A DNA stretch of 64,000 bases from Symbiotaphrina buchneri (taxonomy: Eukaryota > Ascomycota > Symbiotaphrinales > Symbiotaphrinaceae). The DNA is taken from positions 434,001 to 498,000 of the forward strand of contig BCIG01000021.1 of the NCBI GenBank assembly GCA_001599915.1, given 5' to 3'. The position numbers and the translations under genes were made by a program. The notes below the pieces were generated by a model. That model searched no databases and was not told where the DNA came from. It was given only the letters and a program-made list of their open reading frames with translations. This document shows positions 57,280 to 64,000 of this stretch, one piece after another. The number at the start of each line of letters is the position of its first letter. Within the stretch, counting starts at the first letter, position 1.

Positions 57280-57705
57280 GTCTTCCTCTTTATCATCCAA
57301 GGTCGAACCATCGACAGGGTCTGATATTTATCTGCTGTTGCAGCCACCTGTCGAATCATAGGTGGGTTCCAACGTGGTTGGAAGCTCCTTCCAAAGGAAA
57401 TGTACCATCAAGAGTACTATGGACAGTGCTTCAACGTTATCGTGCTTGAAGTCTACCTCATCTTCTCCGGCTTCTCTGAATCTCCCGTCCGTTCGAAACA
57501 TTGCGTTCCAGCCTTGGCTGGCCGAACACATGTTGTTCCGCGAGACGTGGTAGGTTGTAGGACCGTTATCCAGAGCTGGTATCACCCTGAGTCTCAAGTC
57601 CGCCGACGTGCTGAAGGTGAGTGTGGTCTGGTCCTCAGATCTTTCCGCAAGAATTCTGTACCTCCTGCCCGCGAACACGACTGCATCTGTTGACGTGCTG
57701 GACAT
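57280..57705 (-). pseudogene. BTB/POZ-like gene, frameshifted (copy 2)
   Basis: From the ATG at 57705 the frame reads MSSTSTDAVVFAGRRYRI, DLRLRVIPALDNG, YHVSRNNMCSASQGWNAMFR and VDFKHDNVEALSIVLLMVHF. The BTB-typical continuation (VAATADKYQTLSMVRPWMIK, equivalent to LCDKYD..VRPW) lies in another frame about 90 codons on. One frame change therefore breaks it, and a short Glu-rich tail follows. It is the same family and strand as the fragment at 56743-57075, so a tandem duplicate. Confidence 0.55.
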
Positions 57706-58320
57706 GCTATGTTGCCCATAAAGAGATAACAAGTGATCTTTGTAACTTCTGAAGCAACCTCTGATCGAGAAGAATGGAAGAATGTGGATGTTGATAACAG
57801 TGGAGCAAGTCTTTCCGTGGATAGGATAATGTTGAAGTCGTCGTCATCATCCGTAGCTCCTGCAAATTGAAGATCCACAGCATCTGATACATCACTTTCT
57901 GCTAGAGCCCTGGCCTTCATTGCAAAGGTTCTCGTTGCATCGTCCTTAGCGGACCGGGTTGTCGGGCGACGAGGCAGACGAGCCCTTCGTGACGTAGGTT
58001 CCAGAGTGACGCTTGCCAGGCTTGTGAGATCAGACAGAGACTATGTTTCAGCCTCTGACTGAGGAACGGAAGTGGACCGTGAAAGACTGGAATTTGGTCT
58101 CGACGAAGGATTGGAGTGTGTCGAGGGTCTGGTCTTTCTCTTCGAGAGCCACGGACCGGTTGCTGAGCCGCTCCCAGGTGTCTTGTTACGCTTGCTCGTA
58201 CTGACACCGTACTCCTGTTCTTGCAGGGCTTGAGCGAGTGCCGCATCATTCGATGTGTCCAGTATTCTGGAACACTGCTTGTGGATCCACAGAAGTTCAG
58301 CAGACAGTACTTGACTTCTG
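57706..58320 (-). other. Coding-like region upstream of BTB copy 2, unrecognised
   Basis: One minus-strand frame is coherent: VLSAELLWIHKQCSRILDTS, NDAALAQALQEQEYGVSTSK, PGSGSATGPWLSKRKTR, then after one stop SDLTSLASVTLEPTSRRARL and MKARALAESDVSDAVDLQFA. This could be one disordered regulatory protein with a single stop. No family is known. It may have been part of the BTB gene's history. Confidence 0.35.
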
Positions 58321-58639
58321 CATCGAATTCAAGTATATAGTAAGAACTATATACATGAATGTGTCGTATATATAATATACGCTCTTTCTTCCACAGCTGA
58401 GTGACCGCTACCACGTCGTACTCTTCAGCCTTGATGTTGGAACTAGACGGCGTTAAGGGCTTATTCTTCATGGAAGGGCGGCTCTGAACTTACTCAGCGA
58501 TTCCAGCAGCGTTGACCAGAACGTCAACCGTGTACCGTTGTAGGATTCTTGAACCCTTCCAGGGAGTCGCATGACCCACGCAGCTTCTTGCCACGGAGGT
58601 ATATGGTCGTATCTCCCTGATCATCCATTTCTTCATCCC

Positions 58640-59190
58640 ATGGAGAGGGGCGGACCCCGCGGAGTGGTATGCGTGGGGAGTTAGCCCCTCGGAATGGCGT
58701 GAAGAGGGAGAGCCCTCGAGTGAGATGTGGAGAGGTCTCCCTCTGGATTGGCGTGGGGAGGGAGACCCCTTCAAGTGGCATGGAGAAGGGGTCCCCCGCC
58801 CAGTGTGGAGACACCGTTGTTCACGACGTCGGTGAATATGCCAACAGTGTTGGTGGTTGAGGGTGGATGTCCTTGTTCTCCTCCACCCTGGTTCGGGTGT
58901 ATGACGTGAGGAGGGAGACCCCTCGAGTGACATGAGGAGAGGCCTCCCCCCAGGTGTTGAGACATTGTTGTTCACGACCTTAGTGAGGGTGGATGTCTTT
59001 GTTCTCTCCCAGATCCTATTCTGACATTGCCCCCGGAGGGCACAGCTTATAAGCTCACTCTGGTTCGGGTGTATGACGTGAGGAGGGAGACCCCTCATGT
59101 GACATGAGGAGAGGTCTCCCCCGAATTGGCGTGGGGCGGGAGACCCCTCAGGGGATATGAGAAGGGGTCTCCCCGGCCCGGTGTATTGCT
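58640..59190 (-). repeat. Degenerate minisatellite-like array
   Basis: Blocks such as GAGGGAGACCCCTC, AGTGACATGAGGAGAGG and TGGCGTGGGG recur six or more times at about 40-60 bp, with a longer 180-bp period (GGTTCGGGTGTATGACGTGA at about 58887 and 59062). Short frames across it are Gly/Pro-rich noise. Confidence 0.8.
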
Positions 59191-59539
59191 TCGTCCAGAA
59201 CCTAGCATCTAAGTCTGGGTATCTTGCTCTCCTATCCCGAGCTCCACCTCAGGGGTCTGTGATATCCGGCCGGTGGCCTCAAAGCCATTGAAACGCAGAT
59301 CTGTATGCTTCGGCCGCCGGAGAACCCGGAGACACCGTTGTTGACAACTTCAGTGAGTATGTCAACAGTGACGGGTCTTGAATGTTGTCCCACCTGCTGG
59401 TGGGCAAACAGTTAGTAGGAATGGTGTACCAGGACGGCGGAAGAGCTTACACTATGGAATTTGAGTATACAGAGCAACCGACGCACTGGATGGTTTCTCT
59501 TCTTGTCTCGCCGAGGGCTCGGCGGCAGTCGACTTGACG

Positions 59540-60035
59540 CTACGGTTTGACAGCAAGGTTGCTTACCCTACAGCCAAGACATACACATCGCCGATCTCCT
59601 CGAAGAAGCTTTGCACAGTGTTGCGAAGCAATGACGTGAATATGGGTTCGAAGTCACCATGCTGCCAGAATTCGAGAAAACGACAAAAGGCCTTTGGTGA
59701 GTGGTTGGGGAAAGACAGGCATGGAGGCTCGTCTTCAGCTATCATATTATGGCAAACGGCCGCCAGATAAGGAGATTGAGAAAGGATGCCGAGATTGACA
59801 CGGAAGTATTGAAGCAGGTGCTGTGCTCGGGTGCGATGGAGAGATGAGTGATCAGATCAGTCATCCCCGAATCTAGAATATTCTTGAGGCCGAAAGGCGA
59901 CCAGCGCCTGCGCCTGTTCCGCCGTGTTTGAGGTCCAGGCTGAGCTGGAGGAGGTGTTGGAGCCGGAGAAGGAGGAGACGAAACCCTGGAAGGGGGAGGG
60001 CGAACCCCTTCCATGCGGGGGCATCGTGGAGGCAT
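59540..60035 (-). pseudogene. Third BTB-like fragment
   Basis: PKAFCRFLEFWQHGDF and SFFEEIGDVYVLAVG (about 59540-59745) resemble the second half of a BTB domain (F..FL.W.Y.GD.....L..LYVLA). Upstream a Pro-rich leader (SSPPSPAPTPPPAQPG) and GLKNILDSGMTDLITHLS lie in a different frame. The whole is broken or needs an unseen intron. Confidence 0.35.
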
Positions 60036-60098
60036 ATCAAACTACTTCATATTTTTTAATGTCGTTTTCGTGTTGTAAAAAATATCAAGTAGTTTGAT
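60036..60098. repeat. 22-bp inverted repeat with one mismatch
   Basis: Arms are 60036-60057 and 60077-60098, with a 19-nt spacer (60058-60076). The outer ends are ATCAAACTACTT and AAGTAGTTTGAT. The whole 63 bp could be a solo MITE or a strong hairpin. Confidence 0.9.
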
Positions 60099-60891
60099 TT
60101 CGGTGTGCGGTGAGGGTGGAGCTGAGGTTGAGTGAGTATAGCCCCTCACCGTAGGCCTCACCCACCTCACCGGTTGTGTGGACCTGGGAGTGGTCTGTAA
60201 AGAGGATGGAGGTGATTGAGCCCTTGGCCATAGGCTGGTGCGCTGTGTGGCATTGGAGAAGGGGGTTTGATGCTTGTTAAGGATGGAGGATAGATTGGAG
60301 ATTGCTGGACCACGGAGTAGTGAGTGGCATGTAGGAGGTTGTGGGTGGTGTGGTAATTGTGAGAGCCTGAGAGGGGAAGGGAAGCTAGTAGATTATATAG
60401 TGGGAGGGGAGACCATGTCAGGATGTCTGTCAAGACATTCATCGACAACGAGCAAACGACAAGGAGCTACAAATGACAGGGAGCTGTCACAAATGACAAA
60501 GAGCTACACCATGTGGCGGCTTTCACTTGGGAAATATAGGACGACCGAAATCGACAGGTCAGTTCAACATTGATTACTATCTGCCAGGTCCCCTGTAGGT
60601 AAACAGAAGAGCTCTACGCCGGCTTTGTGGGTCTATGTGACTGTGATAAGTCGAATTCACACAGCTCGCCATTTAGATATGTCTGGGATTAGTAGGAAGG
60701 AAGTAGCAAACTTGGTATCTTCCCGGAGAATTTTCTGCCCATGTGATAGTCACGGTGGGCGAGAGATCATTACGAATGGTGAAAGGGTGCCTTGAACAGA
60801 GTAATATCGTGTATAGGTATGGTATTGTTTGCTAAAGACATTGCAGCTCATGAGGATAGAGACGACGTGCATCAGAAGCGCTCAAAAGGGA
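60099..60891. other. Intergenic with short repeats
   Basis: CAAATGACA(A/G)GGAGCT-like units recur at about 60455-60512. GGTGAGGGTGGAGCTGAGGTTGAG lies at 60108-60131. No gene is supported. Confidence 0.4.
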
Positions 60892-62388
60892 CTAATCATG
60901 CTTCGCCTGCACCTCTCCCTCCTTCTCCTTCTCCTCCTCAGCCTTCTTCTTCTTCTCCTCCTCCAACTTCTCCAACACCTCCCACTCCGGCACCGTCCTC
61001 CACGCAAACTCCTCACTGACCCTACCAGCCGCGCGGAGATCACAGCCTCTATGGCCCCACTTAATATCGAACACCTCGCGACCACGATCAATCCAGAAAT
61101 CCAGCGCGATCTGGAACCCCTCAGGGTCCCTGTAGTACGGCTCGCCCTTGCCGCCCGTCTGCCGCGCCTGCCACGTATTGCGGCCGCCCTCTTGCGTCTG
61201 CTTCGCCGCGTCCATGGCGACGACCGCGTCGCGCAGCCGCTCCCATTCGGCGCTGCCGCGCTCGTCGGAGGGCGCGCTGACCCCGCCGGGCGTGCTTGAG
61301 GCGGTGTTGGGTTGGCGGCGGTACAGTGTGAGCAGGTCTGGGAGGGTGGAGGCGACGTCGGGGAGGATGCCGACGTTGGCGACGGGTTGCGCGTAGCCGG
61401 CCATCGCGATCCGCTCGTACATGTCGCAGTCGGTCATGTAGAAGGGGATTTGAGGGTCCCAGCCGCCGATCGTGTCGTACGCGGTTGCGTTCACGAGCGT
61501 GAGCCGGTCGTAGGCGAAGAAGATGTGTGCCCATGGCCGGGGATATTCTTCTGAAGAAGGCGAGGTTGCGGTGCGTAGAACGTCGACGGCGCGAAGGTAG
61601 AGTGAGCGGTAGCCGGCGTTTCCTGCTGTTCCTTCTCCTTCAGCCACGGTCGTGTCCGCATCGGCTTCGTATTTCTCGTCGGACAGCGCGAGGGTGTCCA
61701 TATGGCTCCACCAGTAGTATTCCAACCCCATCTCCAGTGACTGGCTCAGATAGAAATTCTGGAGTTGTGAAAAGGTCAGCAACGTCGGCGTCCTGACTAC
61801 GTTGACGCCGAACACGTCCTTCAGCCGCTTATGGTCCAGGTAAAAGGGATTCTGCAGCGACAAATGCCCCCGCGCATTCGCGGCCATGGTCCCCGTGTTC
61901 TCGATCACATAGATATCGCTGGCCGGCCAGCCGGCTGTAAGGTATGAGACGACGCATTGCTGCAAGAGAAGCCAGTTGCGCGTGAAGCCGATGAATAGTG
62001 GTGTTCGTTCGCGGACGTGGACGCGTGGAGGAGCGTTCCAGGATGGTATTGGAGGGATGGAAGCGCTGGAAGATGCCTGAGCGGCGAGTGGAAAGTTGTC
62101 GGAGATCGGAGGCGGGTAGGAAGGTAGAGGTTTGAAGACAGGCTCGAGCTTTGTAGGTTCAGGCTCTGGCGCCTTGATCTCTGGATCCGTCAGAGGTTCT
62201 GTAGGGACTGTTGAAGGCCCTGTAACAATAATCGCAGGCTCGCTGACGGTGTTTGAGGATGAGAATTGTACGAGGTGGAGGTAATGCACTGTGATCAGGC
62301 TGCTAAGAATGAAGGCCAGGAGGAACAATATCCTCCGGCGGTTTGAAAGCGCTGTCAAGGCTCGGCCATAGGTAGAGTCTGTGTCCAT
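60892..62388 (-). CDS. Type II membrane glycosyltransferase-like protein
   Basis: A single exon encodes 498 aa from the ATG at 62388. A cytosolic basic patch (NRRR) precedes one span (ILFLLAFILSSLITVHYLHL, about 19-38), then a Pro/Glu stem to about residue 120, and a luminal domain: PLFIGFTRNWLLLQQCVVSY, SDIYVIENTGTMAANARGHL, YWWSHMDTLALSDEKY, DTIGGWDPQIPFYMTDCDMY and ERIAMAGY. The HMD and TDCD acidic pairs and the GGWD motif suit a GT-A-type Golgi glycosyltransferase. The C-terminus is a Lys/Glu-rich helix, unusual for a luminal end. No CAZy family is assigned. Confidence 0.7.
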   Translation of the reverse strand: MDTDSTYGRALTALSNRRRILFLLAFILSSLITVHYLHLVQFSSSNTVSEPAIIVTGPSTVPTEPLTDPEIKAPEPEPTKLEPVFKPLPSYPPPISDNFPLAAQASSSASIPPIPSWNAPPRVHVRERTPLFIGFTRNWLLLQQCVVSYLTAGWPASDIYVIENTGTMAANARGHLSLQNPFYLDHKRLKDVFGVNVVRTPTLLTFSQLQNFYLSQSLEMGLEYYWWSHMDTLALSDEKYEADADTTVAEGEGTAGNAGYRSLYLRAVDVLRTATSPSSEEYPRPWAHIFFAYDRLTLVNATAYDTIGGWDPQIPFYMTDCDMYERIAMAGYAQPVANVGILPDVASTLPDLLTLYRRQPNTASSTPGGVSAPSDERGSAEWERLRDAVVAMDAAKQTQEGGRNTWQARQTGGKGEPYYRDPEGFQIALDFWIDRGREVFDIKWGHRGCDLRAAGRVSEEFAWRTVPEWEVLEKLEEEKKKKAEEEKEKEGEVQAKHD

Positions 62389-64000
62389 GTCAATCTCATT
62401 ACCGTTTCATCGTCCCCGCATGCCAACAAAAGACAGGAAAGTGAGAGGAAATACGAAGATGGAATTCACAGCAAAAAGGAAAGAGCACGCGACTAACCTC
62501 ATACCAGGCTTTCCGGTGGGAAATGTGGGTTTCCTGTGGCACACAGGCATACTTTCCCATGGCGGACGCCTGCCGCGAATGGATCTCTTGGCTGATCTCT
62601 TGGCTGGCGAAAAGCCTTTGCATTGTGTACGGCGATTGGCAGAAATGCTGCTGTTTGTGCTACCGGCTTTGTTTCCGGACACGCTTGAGATTGGCTTTGT
62701 TGCGCACGGTGGGGCGAATGACGTGGCGGAGACCAGAGATCAGGATTTTCCGCTTTATGGTAGTTCCTTGGAATGGCGCTTGCCTTCCAAGGTCGTTATC
62801 GTATTGTCTGTGCGTTTTGCTAACCACCCGCTCGCGCCGCGAAATACCTCGGTAGTTGTAGAACAGTGCAACCGCTGGCGTTCGAAATCTGCATATGATT
62901 CAAAAGTCAAATAATTCTCTCTGATTCGTGTCGAGCTGTTTTGTTGCCGTGTGGTTGAAGGTATCAATTCCCTCAAGGGATCGCAGAAGTATCCCTGAAA
63001 ACGTACCTCCGTAAAATATGGAAATTCTAAAGATTGGCAAGCTGACTGGCGAAGGTGTGTATCTGTCAGACTCCTACTAGAACGCCGCCACAATCCACGG
63101 CGAATCCAGAGTAGACCGGCTAGAAGCACTACAGGCCGACGGAGGGTTATTCCTCTGCTGATGTAGGGCCTATGGAGGGGTTCAGGGGGGTTCAGGAGGA
63201 AGCCCCACCTTGGGAATTATCTTATAACCCCGAGGATCTCCAGAGATTCAGTCTTCAGCGTTTGGTCTCGTATTATTTTCTATCTACCTTCCTAAGTAAC
63301 GTTCCAACCATATCACCGTAGTCAGGAAGCCTGCCAAGAATCCCTCACAGCATCTCTCCATCCGGAGTTTCATATACTCCTTGTCAAGGAATCGTAAAGC
63401 CCCGTGCACACAATCCGGGCGTAGGGATGAAAATGTTCGCAGCACCAAGCGGGAGATGGTATGGACGGCTGACAGCGGTTGTTTGACTGATGGCACGACA
63501 CGGACTCCGCTGAAATGCATGGTCTACGGAGTAAGGCTGATTGGAACTCGCTCGCGTATGACAGGCAAGGATCAGAGCTTGCAACCACCAATGACAGACC
63601 CCCATCTTTGCGCCATGGACGCAGCATTATCGCAATGCAGCTGTGGACTTCTCTCCATCGGGTCCGAAAAATTCCTTTCATAGTAGTTATCCGCAGAGAT
63701 GTCAAGCACCAGGTTGATTGTGAGGTCTGCAGGCTTGTTGTAAGGCAAATGCGTGACTGTGTGCAAGGAGGTCAGGGGAATAGTCGATGTTCGATGATAG
63801 GAAGGCCTGAGGATGGCCTAGCATCCTGCCCCTGTGGAGAATCTCATCAGCATCTAACTCCCCGCGAATCTAGTTTCATGATACATAAGGTAGTGGAGGA
63901 TGTTGAAGGGGTCGAGACTGACAGAAGGGGCATGATGGATCACAGTTTCAAGTTCTCACAGCCGGAATCTTCGAGATCTGGGACCATCCACGATGCTGGA
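62389..64000. other. Window end, no gene supported
   Basis: Frames around 62381-62914 and 63284-63705 are open but without family features; GGAATGGCGCTTGCCTTCC-like palindromic bits occur near 62769-62788. A GGGGTTCAGGGGGGTTCAGG repeat lies at about 63176-63195. A gene entering from beyond 64000 cannot be excluded. Confidence 0.35.

Noticed and set aside
1-64000. CRISPR arrays, prophage or bacterial-type operons
   Set aside because: No regularly spaced direct repeats of that type. Gene structure is clearly eukaryotic with spliceosomal introns.

Overview
The window looks like a chromosomal segment of a filamentous ascomycete, most likely Eurotiales (Aspergillus or Penicillium kind). Genes are split by short introns of about 45-110 nt with GT(A/G)(A/C)GT donors, CTAAC-type branch points and YAG acceptors. 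They lie on both strands without operons, and the protein families are typical of Pezizomycotina. The exon models given here were joined by eye and checked for phase. Splice sites are inferences, but every model called with high confidence closes in frame.

Layout. 0-12 kb is housekeeping: the 5' end of an MTA phosphorylase gene, a BUD22-type ribosome-biogenesis gene, a polytopic membrane protein, a seven-exon cyclase-family gene carrying a 26-nt G tract near its stop, a decayed bZIP gene, and a divergent mitochondrial pair (branched-chain keto acid dehydrogenase E1 alpha and COQ5). 12-18 kb has the SUMO ligase NSE2/MMS21, two small unrecognised genes (one with look-alike introns) and a GNAT plus ankyrin fusion. 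18-24.3 kb has an MFS sugar transporter, an SDR and a 2-oxoglutarate/malate-type mitochondrial carrier. After a 2 kb gap, 27-39 kb holds two very large genes: a nuclear-GTPase (SLIP-GC-like) gene of 12 exons and a full PDR-type ABC transporter of 10 exons. 39-43 kb and 44-48.5 kb are gene-poor, with low-complexity repeats, decayed ORFs and a CCHC remnant, around one alpha/beta-hydrolase gene. 48.6-51.4 kb has a double-GFA-domain protein and an NCS1 purine-cytosine-type permease. 52.4-60 kb is the most unusual part: an F-box-like gene with a tandem series of near-identical 67-nt introns, an EF-hand fragment, several BTB/POZ-like fragments, and many direct and inverted repeats. 60.9-62.4 kb encodes a type II membrane glycosyltransferase-like protein. 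The last 1.6 kb shows nothing convincing.

How the genes relate. Most are independent housekeeping or transport functions. Three relations deserve attention. The BCKDHA and COQ5 genes share a promoter of about 210 bp, and both products act in mitochondria. The window encodes a SUMO ligase of the SMC5/6 complex, and separately a nuclear GTPase with SUMO consensus sites and an SQ cluster, which hints at a genome-stability theme. The 52-60 kb block gathers F-box-like and BTB-like sequences (ubiquitin-ligase adaptor folds) in a repeat-rich, rapidly changing locus.
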